From the NCBI GenBank assembly GCA_964630765.1, contig CAZVXE010000029.1, positions 1 through 18,106 on the forward strand: a stretch of 18,106 nt of DNA. Direction: 5' to 3'. The notes under the pieces are model-generated. The model saw nothing but the letters and a program-made list of their open reading frames with translations, made no database searches and had not been told where the DNA came from. The translations under genes were made by a program, and so were the position numbers. Positions 6,231 through 14,540 of the stretch are shown piece by piece; position 1 is the first letter of the stretch; every line of letters begins with the position of its first letter. This DNA comes from Methanofastidiosum sp964630765. GTDB lineage: Archaea > Methanobacteriota_B > Thermococci > Methanofastidiosales > Methanofastidiosaceae.

Positions 6231-6611
6231 CGCCTTCTTTGCTTTCTCAGGCTTTACTTCTTTTGCTTCCTGCTTAATTTCTTTAATAACTTCTTCTTTT
6301 TTGGGTGCAACTTTTTTTGGAGCAGTTTTCTTTTTTACCTTTTCAGGCTTTACTTTTTCTTTAACTTCCCCAGTCTGTTTTTCTGCATCGACTTTTCTCT
6401 GTTTTTTGGCTTCAACGTTTTTATTGAGTAAATCTTTTAGGAGAGCTACATTATTTTCACGGACAGTGCCTCTTCTAAAATCTAAAATTATGCCAAGGGA
6501 ATTTGCACGATTAACATTAATATTTGCTTCCCTCAATTCTCCTAACGAGAACCCTCTGCTGTTTTTTTCTTTTGTAATATTTTTACTATGAGTCATTACC
6601 TTTGGATTCAC
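6183..6611 (-). CDS. rpl13e: Large-subunit ribosomal protein eL13 with repeated basic tail
   Basis: This 142-residue protein opens with the L13e signature: SKNITKEKNSRGFSLGEL, then RANSLGIILDFRRGTVREN, then a short helix ending near residue 65. L13e proteins sit in the large ribosomal subunit of eukaryotes and some archaea. The remaining half is a low-complexity Lys/Ala/Pro/Glu tail with two imperfect copies of a unit aligned on VKPEK, 32 residues (96 bp) apart, resembling linker-histone tails. The GTG at 6611 has GGTGAT (6615-6620 on the complement) upstream. The inner ATG at 6596 has almost no room for an SD and is less likely. The 3' end is the one rejoined across the false gap. eL13 is patchy in Euryarchaeota as far as I recall. 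The tail's function is unknown; binding rRNA is an inference. Confidence 0.87.
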   Translation of the reverse strand: MNPKVMTHSKNITKEKNSRGFSLGELREANINVNRANSLGIILDFRRGTVRENNVALLKDLLNKNVEAKKQRKVDAEKQTGEVKEKVKPEKVKKKTAPKKVAPKKEEVIKEIKQEAKEVKPEKAKKAPAKKSAPKKEKAKKE

Positions 6612-6640
6612 GAAATCACCTTTACAAATTTAACTAGAAA

Positions 6641-6657
6641 TATCTTAAAAGAGTTTC
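6641..6657 (-). promoter_or_regulatory. Promoter of the eL13 gene
   Basis: On the minus strand this reads GAAACTCTTTTAAGATA, a BRE followed by a TATA-like box. Normal spacing gives a start near 6623 and a leader of about 12 nt before the GTG. It lies back to back with the tRNA-Asp promoter, about 15 bp away. Confidence 0.5.
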
Positions 6658-6671
6658 TGTGAACGAAGATG

Positions 6672-6685
6672 GAAAGGCTTAAATA
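6672..6685 (+). promoter_or_regulatory. BRE/TATA promoter of tRNA-Asp
   Basis: GAAAGGCTTAAATA is nearly identical to the mcr and tRNA-Lys boxes. The predicted start near 6706 leaves a tRNA 5' leader of about 12 nt. Confidence 0.75.
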
Positions 6686-6717
6686 TGCATTTCATATTGA
6701 TGGATTTGCATTATTAT

Positions 6718-6795
6718 GCCCGAGTGGTGTAGCCCGGCCCATCATCCAAGACTGTCACTCTTGTGACTCGGGTTCAAATCCCGACTCGGGCGCCA
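6718..6795 (+). tRNA. tRNA-Asp(GTC), CCA encoded
   Basis: The acceptor stem GCCCGAG (6718-6724) pairs with CTCGGGC (6785-6791), with discriminator G at 6792 and an encoded CCA at 6793-6795. The anticodon stem CAAGA/TCTTG encloses the 7-nt loop CTGTCAC, giving anticodon GTC (6754-6756) for aspartate. The T arm is TCGGG-TTCAAAT-CCCGA. No intron is present. The D region GTGTAGCCCGGCCCATCAT resembles archaeal tRNA-Asp and tRNA-Glu. It has its own promoter. Confidence 0.97.
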
Positions 6796-6885
6796 TAATG
6801 ATTATAATTATAGGATAAAGGCAAATTAGCCATTAATATGAAAATAAGGTGATAAAATTCTTGTAAGCGTCTTCAGGAAGTCACC
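6796..6885 (+). other. Non-coding spacer between the tRNAs, with a weak hairpin
   Basis: There is no convincing reading frame. The only structure is GGTGA (6848-6852) pairing with TCACC (6881-6885), plus an inner TTCTTG/CAGGAA helix (6858-6863, 6874-6879) with one G-U pair. It ends directly before the tRNA-Lys promoter. I searched by eye for C/D-box guide RNA boxes and found no credible set. Confidence 0.3.
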
Positions 6886-6899
6886 GAAAAGCTTAAATA
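6886..6899 (+). promoter_or_regulatory. BRE/TATA promoter of tRNA-Lys, probably also of the rpo operon
   Basis: GAAAAGCTTAAATA is a strong match to the box shared with tRNA-Asp and mcrB. The predicted start near 6920 leaves about 55 nt before tRNA-Lys. No comparable box occurs in the 22 bp between tRNA-Lys and rpoH, so the polymerase operon may be read from this promoter. Confidence 0.65.
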
Positions 6900-6974
6900 G
6901 CACTCCATTTTCAATTCCAAAAACTGAAATCTGCACCCTGAAGAGGCTTTTTGTAAAAAAAACTCCTTTTATAC

Positions 6975-7049
6975 GGGCTCGTAGCTCAGTCTGGCTAGAG
7001 CACCGGCCTTTTAAGCCGGGAGTCGGGGGTTCAAATCCCCTCGAGCCCG
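6975..7049 (+). tRNA. tRNA-Lys(TTT)
   Basis: The acceptor stem GGGCTCG (6975-6981) pairs with CGAGCCC (7042-7048), with discriminator G at 7049; CCA is not encoded. The anticodon stem CCGGC/GCCGG encloses CTTTTAA, giving anticodon TTT (7010-7012) for lysine. The D arm begins TAGCTCAGTCTGGCTAGAGC and the T loop is TTCAAAT. No intron is present. It lies 22 bp upstream of rpoH, so the operon transcript probably begins with this tRNA and is cut by tRNA processing. Confidence 0.98.
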
Positions 7050-7071
7050 TCACATCCAAGGAGAGGTAATA

Positions 7072-7383
7072 ATGACGAAAAAAAAGATTAATATATTGGA
7101 TAATGAATTTGTTCCTGAACATACTATTCTTACAGAAGAAGAATCTAACGAGATTCTGCAGAGATTTAATGTAACACATGACAAACTTCCCCTAATCTTA
7201 GATACTGATCCTGTTGTAAAGATTATTGGGGCTAAATCGGGAGATGTAATAAAAATTGTGAGGGCCGACTCTCCTGCAGGAAAGAGCGTTTTCTACAGAT
7301 ATGTCATTGGCGAAGATATAAAGCAAGGATTGGAAGAAGAATTAGTTGATGAAATAATCGAAGAGGAGCCCGGGGAGGAATAG
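7072..7383 (+). CDS. rpoH: DNA-directed RNA polymerase subunit H (Rpo5)
   Basis: This 103-residue subunit corresponds to the C-terminal domain of eukaryotic Rpb5 and contacts downstream DNA at the polymerase jaw. The core matches the family: NEFVPEHTILTEEE, then FNVTHDKLPLILDTDPV, then GAKSGDVIKIVR and the ending YRYV. The family is usually about 75-85 residues; the excess is a highly acidic tail after residue 85 (EELVDEIIEEEPGEE). GGAGAGGT (7060-7067) precedes the ATG. As first gene of the rpoH-B-A1-A2 cluster it is 12 bp from rpoB. Confidence 0.95.
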   Translation: MTKKKINILDNEFVPEHTILTEEESNEILQRFNVTHDKLPLILDTDPVVKIIGAKSGDVIKIVRADSPAGKSVFYRYVIGEDIKQGLEEELVDEIIEEEPGEE

Positions 7384-7395
7384 AGGTGATATTAG

Positions 7396-10300
7396 TTGGA
7401 TAGATGGGTAGTTATTGAATCATTTTTTAATGAAAAAGGTTTCGTAAGGCAGCATCTTGATTCTTTTAATGATTTTGTTGGGAGAAGACTTCAGGAAGTT
7501 ATTAATGAACAAGCTAAGATTGATACTGATATTGAAGGATTTCATGTTAAATTTGGTAAGATAAGGGCAGGAGAGCCAATATACAAGGAAGCAGATGGTT
7601 CAAAGAGAGATTTTTTCCCGCAAGAGGCAAGGCTTAGAAGTCTTTCCTACGTTGTTCCTCTTTATCTAGAGTTTATACCTGTTATAGATGAAAAGGAAAG
7701 AGAGCCAGTAGAGGTAGAGATTGGTAAACTTCCTATCATGTTAAAGTCACAAGCGTGTAGTCTCAATGGATTGGGGAGAGATGACCTGATTTTGAAAGGA
7801 GAAGACGCAAGGGACCCCGGTGGGTATTTCATAATTAATGGTGCAGAAAGAGTTGTAGTTGCTATAGAAGATTTGGCACCAAACAGGATATTAGTTGAAA
7901 TTGACGAAAGATTGTCAGTTGCTATCGCAAAAGTATTTTCAACAAGAAGTGGATTTAGGGCATTAGTCACAGTAGAGAGAAAAAAAGATGGACTTCTTAG
8001 AGTTTCATTCCCATCTCTTCCTGGAAAGATGCCATTTGTAACTTTGATGAAATCATTAGGTCTTGAGAAGGATATTGATATAGTCAATTCAGTATCTTCT
8101 GAAAAGGATATCCAGAAGGAACTTTTGGATAACTTGGAAGAATCAATGGACATAACAGACAAGGAACTTGCACTAGATTATCTTGGTAAGAGACTAGCCA
8201 TGGGTCAGCAGAAAGAGTACAGATTAAAACGGGCTGAAATGGCTCTCGATAAATATCTTTTGCCACACATTGGTACAGAAGAGGCAGACAGATTAAGAAA
8301 AGCCTATTACCTAGGTATAATGGCAAACAGGGTCATTGAACTTTCACTTGGTAAAAGAGAGTCAGATGACAAGGATCATTATGCCAACAAGAGATTAAAA
8401 TTAGCAGGAGATCTTTTAGAAAATTTATTCAGATTATCATTCGTTCAACTTACAAGGGATATAAAATATCAGCTTGAAAGGACATATGCAAGAGGCAGAT
8501 TTGAAGAAGGAAACGAAGGTGACTTTGTAAAGAAGTCTGTTAGGGCAGACGTTTTGACAGAAAGAATTAGATATGCAATGGCAACTGGAACTTGGCCTGG
8601 TGGCAGAATGGGTATCAGTCAGCTTATGGATGATACTAACTTCATGTCAAGATTCTCGCACCTTAGAAGAGTTCTTTCTCCACTTTCAAGAACACAACCC
8701 CACTTTGAAGCTAGGGATCTTCATCCAACTCACTGGGGAAGAATATGCCCAAGTGAAACACCAGAAGGGCCAAACTGCGGTCTTGTAAAAAACATGGCTT
8801 TGATGTCTTACATATCCATTGGGTCAAATGAACTCGATATCCAGAATTATCTATTTTCTTTGGGCTTGGAGCAGATTACAGATGTAGCCGGCCTTAAAGT
8901 AATGACTTACATTTACTTAAATGGTAATCTAATTGGATTTGTAAAAGACGGAAAAACATTCACTGATACTGTAAGAAATGACAGAAGAAAAGGAAAGATA
9001 GACAATGAAGCAAACATTGTTTACTACCAAATGACAAATGAGATTCACATTAACTGTGACCCAGGAAGAGTCCGAAGGCCACTTATCATTGTAGAGAATG
9101 GTAAGCCTCTTTTAACTGAAGAGCATGTAAAAGCAATTGAAAGAAGGTCCAAAAGCTGGTCAGATTTAATAGCCGAAGGGATTATTGAGTATTTGGACGC
9201 TGAAGAGGAAGAAAACACCCTTATAGCGCTCACAGAAGACGATTTGACCCCCGAATACACTCATCTTGAAATTTATTCTCCATCAATTCTTGGAGTCTGT
9301 GCATCAATAGTTCCATTTGCAGAACACAACGCCGCACCAAGAAACTCTTACGGAGCAGGAATGGGAAAACAGAGTCTTGGATTTTCACAATCTAATTTCA
9401 AACTTAAAGTTGAAACAAGGGGTCATTTGATGTACTATCCTCAGATGCCTATCGTTAAAACAAAAGTTATGGACGCAGTAGGATTTAACAACAGGCCTGC
9501 AGGTCAAAACTTTGTAGTTGCGGTACTTTCTTATCTAGGATATAATATAGAAGATGCACTTATTATTAACAAGAGTTCAGTAGACAGAGGTCTTGGAAGA
9601 ACTACATTCTTTAGGACATACGATTCAGACGAGAGAAGATATCCCGGTGGCCAACAGGATAAGTTTGAGATGCCGGATGAATCAGTAAGCGGATACAGAG
9701 GACCAGACGCTTATGAAAATCTTGATATTGATGGATTCATAAGGCCTGAGTCTAGAGTAAAGGGTGGAGACGTTTTGATTGGAAGAACAAGTCCACCAAG
9801 ATTCTTAGAAGAACTTGATGAGTTTGGAACAGCTATTGAAGGTAGAAGAGAGACTTCAATTGGAGTAAGGCCTTCAGAAAAAGGAATCATCGATTTAGTG
9901 TTATTGAGTGAAACAGAAGATGGAAACAAACTTGTTAAGATAAAAGCCAGAGATGAGAGGATACCTGAGCTCGGAGACAAATTTGCATCAAGACACGGTC
10001 AGAAGGGAGTTTTAGGATTCCTATGCCCGCAAAAAGATATGCCATTTACAGAGCATGGAATAACACCTGATCTTATAATTAATCCGCATGCTATACCTTC
10101 AAGAAAGACAGTAGGCCAAATACTGGAAATGATTGGGGGCAAAGCAGGCTCACTAAAGGCAAAAACCGTAGACGCTACATTATTTGCCGGAGAAAAAGAA
10201 TCAGACATAAGACAAACCCTTCAGAGTTTTGGATTCAAGAATACTGGTAGAGAGAGACTATACAATGGAATCACTGGAGAGGTAATCGAAGCCGACATAT

Positions 10301-10710
10301 TTGTTGGAGTTTGTTACTATCAGAAACTGCATCACATGGTCGCCGATAAAATCCATGCAAGATCTCGTGGTCCAAGACAGATGCTCACAAGACAGCCAAC
10401 CGAAGGTAAGGCCAGAGAAGGAGGTCTTAGATTTGGTGAGATGGAGAGAGACTGTTTAGTTGGGCACGGAACAAGCTTATTATTGAAAGAAAGATTACTT
10501 GACGCTTCTGACAAAGCTGATATACTTGTATGTGGAAAATGTGGCTCGCTTGCTGTTTATGATAAACTCAGAAACAGAGAGTATTGCCCAATTTGCGAAG
10601 AAGAAACAGATATTTATCCTGTCGAAATGTCTTATGCTTTCAAACTTTTGCTAGAGGAGTTAAAATCGATGTGTTTAGATCCCAAATTAAAACTTAGGGA
10701 TAGGGCGTGA
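7396..10710 (+). CDS. rpoB: DNA-directed RNA polymerase subunit B, unsplit
   Basis: This is the second-largest polymerase subunit, forming with RpoA1 and RpoA2 the active-centre cleft. At 1104 residues it covers both the B'' and B' halves in one frame. Landmarks are DPGGYFIINGAERVV near residue 139, the fork-loop region ending CPSETPEGPNCG near 450, GYNIEDALIINKSS near 714, ELGDKFASRHGQKG near 858, and a C-terminal zinc site CGKC...CPIC near 1045-1067. The start is TTG, with GGTGAT 5 nt upstream just past the rpoH stop. Its stop TGA overlaps the possible GTG start of rpoA1. Most classical methanogen orders split this gene, so the fused form is a lineage clue; splitting has been reported as derived within Euryarchaeota. 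Confidence 0.97.
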   Translation: MDRWVVIESFFNEKGFVRQHLDSFNDFVGRRLQEVINEQAKIDTDIEGFHVKFGKIRAGEPIYKEADGSKRDFFPQEARLRSLSYVVPLYLEFIPVIDEKEREPVEVEIGKLPIMLKSQACSLNGLGRDDLILKGEDARDPGGYFIINGAERVVVAIEDLAPNRILVEIDERLSVAIAKVFSTRSGFRALVTVERKKDGLLRVSFPSLPGKMPFVTLMKSLGLEKDIDIVNSVSSEKDIQKELLDNLEESMDITDKELALDYLGKRLAMGQQKEYRLKRAEMALDKYLLPHIGTEEADRLRKAYYLGIMANRVIELSLGKRESDDKDHYANKRLKLAGDLLENLFRLSFVQLTRDIKYQLERTYARGRFEEGNEGDFVKKSVRADVLTERIRYAMATGTWPGGRMGISQLMDDTNFMSRFSHLRRVLSPLSRTQPHFEARDLHPTHWGRICPSETPEGPNCGLVKNMALMSYISIGSNELDIQNYLFSLGLEQITDVAGLKVMTYIYLNGNLIGFVKDGKTFTDTVRNDRRKGKIDNEANIVYYQMTNEIHINCDPGRVRRPLIIVENGKPLLTEEHVKAIERRSKSWSDLIAEGIIEYLDAEEEENTLIALTEDDLTPEYTHLEIYSPSILGVCASIVPFAEHNAAPRNSYGAGMGKQSLGFSQSNFKLKVETRGHLMYYPQMPIVKTKVMDAVGFNNRPAGQNFVVAVLSYLGYNIEDALIINKSSVDRGLGRTTFFRTYDSDERRYPGGQQDKFEMPDESVSGYRGPDAYENLDIDGFIRPESRVKGGDVLIGRTSPPRFLEELDEFGTAIEGRRETSIGVRPSEKGIIDLVLLSETEDGNKLVKIKARDERIPELGDKFASRHGQKGVLGFLCPQKDMPFTEHGITPDLIINPHAIPSRKTVGQILEMIGGKAGSLKAKTVDATLFAGEKESDIRQTLQSFGFKNTGRERLYNGITGEVIEADIFVGVCYYQKLHHMVADKIHARSRGPRQMLTRQPTEGKAREGGLRFGEMERDCLVGHGTSLLLKERLLDASDKADILVCGKCGSLAVYDKLRNREYCPICEEETDIYPVEMSYAFKLLLEELKSMCLDPKLKLRDRA

Positions 10711-10715
10711 TCATC

Positions 10716-13361
10716 ATGTTTAAAGTACCAAAAGTAATAGACACAATTCAATTTGGAATATTGTCTCCTGAAGACGTCAGAAAAATGTCGGTATTAAGAG
10801 TAATTACCGCCGATACTTATGATGATGATGGATACCCTATAGAAAAAGGTCTAATGGACCAGAGACTTGGTGTAATCGATCCAGGTTTAAAATGTAAGAC
10901 TTGTGGTCAGAAGTTTGGGGACTGCCCTGGACACTTTGGGCACATAGAACTTGCAAGGCCTGTAATCCATGTCGGTCATGCTAAAGATGTACACAAAATT
11001 TTGAAGTCAGTATGCAGAGACTGCGGGAAGCTAAAACTTGATGAGTCTCAAAGACAGCACTTCCACGAACAACTCTTGAAAGCAAGTGACAGGTTAAAGA
11101 ATAAGGAAATAATTGTAAAAGAGGCAATGGACAAAGCTGCTAAAAGCGTGTGTCCATGGTGCGGCAGTGATAAGAGGACTATCAAGTTTGAGAAACCATA
11201 TACATTTTATGAAGAGTGGGGCGAGGAAAGAAACAAACTAACCCCCATAGATGTCAGAGAACGTTTAGAAAAAATACCTCTTGAAGATTATGAATTAATT
11301 GGTGTAAATAAAGATGTTTCAAAACCAGAGTGGATGGTATTAACAGTATTGCCAGTTCCACCAGTTACAGTAAGACCTTCTATAACTCTTGAGTCAAGTG
11401 TCAGAAGTGAAGACGATTTAACTCACAAATTAGTAGATATCATAAGAATAAATCAGAGGTTAAGGGAAAATATAGACGCAGGAGCTCCACAGCTTATAGT
11501 CGAGGACTTATGGGAACTTTTGCAATATCACGTAACAACTTACTTTAATAATAGCACTTCAGGAGTTCCTCCTGCAAGACACAGATCAGGCAGAATTCTA
11601 AAAACTATTTCACAGAGACTCTCTGGGAAGGAAGGCAGATTTAGATCAAATCTTTCAGGAAAGAGGGTTGACTTTTCTGCAAGAACAGTAGTTTCTCCCG
11701 ACCCATACATCAGTATAAACGAAGTCGGAGTGCCTGACTTTGTAGCATCTGAATTAACAGTTCCTGAAAAGGTAACCGCACATAACTTGGAAGAAATGAA
11801 GATAATTGTAAGAAATGGGCCAAACACACATCCAGGTGCAAACTACGTAATAAGAAATGACGGAAGAAGAAAGAAAATTACTGATACTACAAAAGACGAC
11901 GTTGCTGAAGAGCTTGATGTTGGATTTACAGTTGAGAGGCAGTTGAGAGATGGGGATATTGTGTTGTTCAACAGACAACCTTCACTTCACAGACTGTCAA
12001 TAATGGCCCACGAAGTAAGAGTCATGCCATATAAAACTTTTAGACTTAATCTCTGTGTATGTCCGCCATATAACGCTGACTTCGATGGAGATGAAATGAA
12101 TTTACATCTTCCTCAGACAGAAGAGGCAAGAAGCGAAGCTGGAATAATTATGAAGGTCCAGGAGAACATCATCTCACCAAGATTTGGAGAGCCTGTTATC
12201 GGGGGTATGCAAGATTATATTTCTGGTGCCTATCTTATGACAAAAGATGGAGCAGAATTTTCTGCTGAAGATGTAGAACAGTACTTTTACGAATCAGACA
12301 TACTAAACAATAAAGTAGATGTCGAAGCATTCAACGAAAGGTCAAAACCCTGGACAGGAAAAGAGCTCTTTGAAGTCTTACTTCCAAAGGATTTGAGTGT
12401 GGAGTTCAGATCAAAAACATGCAGAAAATGTGAAAAATGTGAATTTGCTAACTGCAAATTTGATAATTATGTTGTTATAAAAGAAGGAAAACTTCTAAAG
12501 GGAGTCATTGACGGAGCAGCATTTAAGGCCAGGTCAAATTGTAAACTACTAGATAAGATTGTAAAGGATTATGGCTCTGACGAAGGAAGAGAGTTCTTGG
12601 ATTCTGTCACAAAACTTATAATTTCAGTTATAATGAAAGTAGGCCTTACAACAGGTATAGATGACGTCGACATACCGGAAGAAGGTCTTGATAGAATTGA
12701 TGAAATATTAGAAAATGCCCACAGTAAAGTCATGGACAATATTGATGCTTACCAGAGGGGAGAGCTCGAGAAACAACCAGGTCAGACAATTGAGGATACA
12801 CTAGAAAACAGGATTATGGCTGAACTTGCAAAGGCAAGAGACAATGCAGGTGCAGCAGCAGAAAAGTACCTTGGAATGAAAAGACATGCCGTAATAATGG
12901 CTAAGACAGGCGCAAAAGGAAATATGCTCGACTTAACTCAGATGGCCGCATGCTTAGGGCAGATGACTGTACGAGGAAAAAGACTTCACAGAGGTTATCA
13001 GGAGAGAAGTTTACCTCACTTTAAGCGTGGAGATCGTTCAGCCAAGGCAAGGGGATTTGTCAGTTCAAGTTACAGAAAAGGACTTTCACCAACAGAGTTT
13101 TTCTTCCATTCCATGGGAGGAAGAGAAGGACTTGTAGATACAGCAGTTAGAACAGCACAGTCAGGTTATATGCAGAGAAGATTAATTAATGCTTTGCAGG
13201 ACTTAAAGGTTGAAAAAGATAGAAGCGTTAGAGATAACAGTAATAATATCATCCAATTTGAATACGGGGAGGACGGAGTCGATCCCTCCAGAAGTTCATA
13301 TGGGGAAGCCGTTGATATAGATTGGATAGTGCATAAAACAATTACTTCGAGGAAGGAGTGA
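10716..13361 (+). CDS. rpoA1: DNA-directed RNA polymerase subunit A' (Rpo1N)
   Basis: This is the N-terminal part of the largest polymerase subunit, 881 residues from ATG 10716. Zinc-binding CKTCGQKFGDCPGHFGH begins near residue 60, followed by the CRDCG...CPWCG clamp cysteines. SGKRVDFSARTVVSPDP forms the lid/switch region, and NADFDGDEMN near residue 453 holds the three aspartates that bind the catalytic magnesium. A Cys-rich insertion, CRKCEKCEFANC, lies near residue 568, as in other euryarchaeal A' subunits I recall. A GTG at 10707 overlapping the rpoB stop is in frame and adds only three residues. The ATG is preferred because homologues start close to VPKVIDTIQFGILSPE and GTGAT lies 4 nt before it. 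Confidence 0.96.
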   Translation: MFKVPKVIDTIQFGILSPEDVRKMSVLRVITADTYDDDGYPIEKGLMDQRLGVIDPGLKCKTCGQKFGDCPGHFGHIELARPVIHVGHAKDVHKILKSVCRDCGKLKLDESQRQHFHEQLLKASDRLKNKEIIVKEAMDKAAKSVCPWCGSDKRTIKFEKPYTFYEEWGEERNKLTPIDVRERLEKIPLEDYELIGVNKDVSKPEWMVLTVLPVPPVTVRPSITLESSVRSEDDLTHKLVDIIRINQRLRENIDAGAPQLIVEDLWELLQYHVTTYFNNSTSGVPPARHRSGRILKTISQRLSGKEGRFRSNLSGKRVDFSARTVVSPDPYISINEVGVPDFVASELTVPEKVTAHNLEEMKIIVRNGPNTHPGANYVIRNDGRRKKITDTTKDDVAEELDVGFTVERQLRDGDIVLFNRQPSLHRLSIMAHEVRVMPYKTFRLNLCVCPPYNADFDGDEMNLHLPQTEEARSEAGIIMKVQENIISPRFGEPVIGGMQDYISGAYLMTKDGAEFSAEDVEQYFYESDILNNKVDVEAFNERSKPWTGKELFEVLLPKDLSVEFRSKTCRKCEKCEFANCKFDNYVVIKEGKLLKGVIDGAAFKARSNCKLLDKIVKDYGSDEGREFLDSVTKLIISVIMKVGLTTGIDDVDIPEEGLDRIDEILENAHSKVMDNIDAYQRGELEKQPGQTIEDTLENRIMAELAKARDNAGAAAEKYLGMKRHAVIMAKTGAKGNMLDLTQMAACLGQMTVRGKRLHRGYQERSLPHFKRGDRSAKARGFVSSSYRKGLSPTEFFFHSMGGREGLVDTAVRTAQSGYMQRRLINALQDLKVEKDRSVRDNSNNIIQFEYGEDGVDPSRSSYGEAVDIDWIVHKTITSRKE

Positions 13362-13371
13362 AGGTGGGGTC

Positions 13372-14529
13372 ATGGCAGATTTATCATATATAGATACTCA
13401 ACTTGAAGAATATAATGACAAACTAACTAAATATATTTCAGGTCAACTTAAAGAAAAACTTTACCTGGCCAATGATAAATATAACTTGTCAGAAAATGAA
13501 GTAACTTCTATAATCGAAGATTGCATTAAAACTTATGAAAAATCTCTTGTTGATCCCGGTGAAGCAGTTGGGACTATAGCGGCGCAGAGTTTAGGGGAAC
13601 CAGGAACACAGATGACACTAAACACCTTCCACTATGCGGGAGTAGCTGATATTAACGTTACACTAGGTCTTCCCAGAATAATTGAAATTGTCGATGCAAG
13701 AAAAGATCCAAATACGCCAGTTATGAGGATTTATCTCGATGAAGAAATTAGAGAAAGCAGGGAAAAAGCTGAAGACATAGTTAAGGAAATTGAAGGTACA
13801 ACAATTGAAAGTATTTCCAAGAGCATGAAGATTGATGTTATCAATATGTCAATTGTAGTTGAGCTTGATACTTACAAAATGGAAAAACAAGGACTTACCA
13901 TCGAAGATATCAAAGAAAAACTTTATAAATTGAAAAAAGTCGAGAGCATCGAGGACGAAGATAACTTTTTAACTTTAAAGGCCGGTGACGTTTCTCTTAT
14001 GGAACTTAGAAAATTTTTTAACAGAGTGAAAGGCCACCAGCTTAAAGGAATAAAGAATGTTAAAAGGGCCCTAATAAAAAAAGAAGCAGAAGAATATGTA
14101 ATATACACAGAGGGTTCAAATCTTGGAGAAGCTTTTAAAATTCCTGGGGTCGATCTATCTAGGTCAATATCAAACGATATAAACGAGATACAGAGGGTAC
14201 TTGGGATTGAAGCAGCTAGAAGGGCCATTGTAGATGAAATCAGAAAAGTTCTTGAAGAGCAGGGTCTAGAAGTAGATATCAGGCATATAATGTTACTTTC
14301 TGATTTAATGACCATGGAAGGAGAGATAAAGCAGATAGGAAGGCATGGAATTAGTGGAGAGAAGGCCAGTATACTTGCTAGGGCTTCTTTTGAAGTTACT
14401 ACTAACCATCTTATGAAGGCTGCAAAGTTTGGGGAAATTGACGCCTTATCGGGGGTAACGGAGAACGTTATAATAGGGCAACCCATACCGATGGGTACAG
14501 GGAATGTTAAACTTATAATGAAAAAGTAG
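13372..14529 (+). CDS. rpoA2: DNA-directed RNA polymerase subunit A'' (Rpo1C)
   Basis: This is the C-terminal part of the largest polymerase subunit, split from A' as in archaea generally. The 385-residue chain carries the bridge-helix/trigger-loop sequence GTIAAQSLGEPGTQMTLNTF followed by HYAG at about residues 66-90, then LGLPRIIEIVDARK. The C-terminal jaw/cleft segments DIRHIMLLSDLMTMEG and GISGEKASILARASFE are also clear. ATG 13372 has AAGGTGGGG (13361-13369) upstream, overlapping the rpoA1 stop, so the two halves are probably translated together. rpl30e follows after 11 bp. No intein or intron is present. Confidence 0.97.
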   Translation: MADLSYIDTQLEEYNDKLTKYISGQLKEKLYLANDKYNLSENEVTSIIEDCIKTYEKSLVDPGEAVGTIAAQSLGEPGTQMTLNTFHYAGVADINVTLGLPRIIEIVDARKDPNTPVMRIYLDEEIRESREKAEDIVKEIEGTTIESISKSMKIDVINMSIVVELDTYKMEKQGLTIEDIKEKLYKLKKVESIEDEDNFLTLKAGDVSLMELRKFFNRVKGHQLKGIKNVKRALIKKEAEEYVIYTEGSNLGEAFKIPGVDLSRSISNDINEIQRVLGIEAARRAIVDEIRKVLEEQGLEVDIRHIMLLSDLMTMEGEIKQIGRHGISGEKASILARASFEVTTNHLMKAAKFGEIDALSGVTENVIIGQPIPMGTGNVKLIMKK

Positions 14530-14540
14530 GAGGTTATTCA

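Noticed and set aside
6054..6431. Plus-strand frame crossing the N gap, rich in Phe and Leu
   Set aside because: It is the complement of the Lys-rich eL13 tail and includes unknown residues from the gap; it has no SD or family features.
6193..6591. Plus-strand frame of 132 codons opposite eL13
   Set aside because: It is a hydrophobic-looking shadow of the Lys/Ala-rich tail. The L13e signature, SD and promoter support the minus strand.
6803..6812. AT palindrome TATAATTATA after tRNA-Asp
   Set aside because: Short and pure A/T in an AT-rich spacer, so expected by chance; it has no partner sites.
6826..7179. Minus-strand frame of 117 codons containing GFEPPTPGLKGRCSS
   Set aside because: It is the reverse-strand reading of the tRNA-Lys gene, a well-known false protein, and it also overlaps the start of rpoH.
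10707..10715. GTG start for rpoA1 overlapping the rpoB stop
   Set aside because: It adds only three residues (MII) not expected from homologues, while the ATG at 10716 is suitably placed; it remains possible but is the weaker choice.
13923..14486. Minus-strand frame of 187 codons opposite rpoA2
   Set aside because: Ser/Ile/Leu-rich composition is typical of the complement of a charged protein; there is no SD, and the plus strand is clearly RpoA2.
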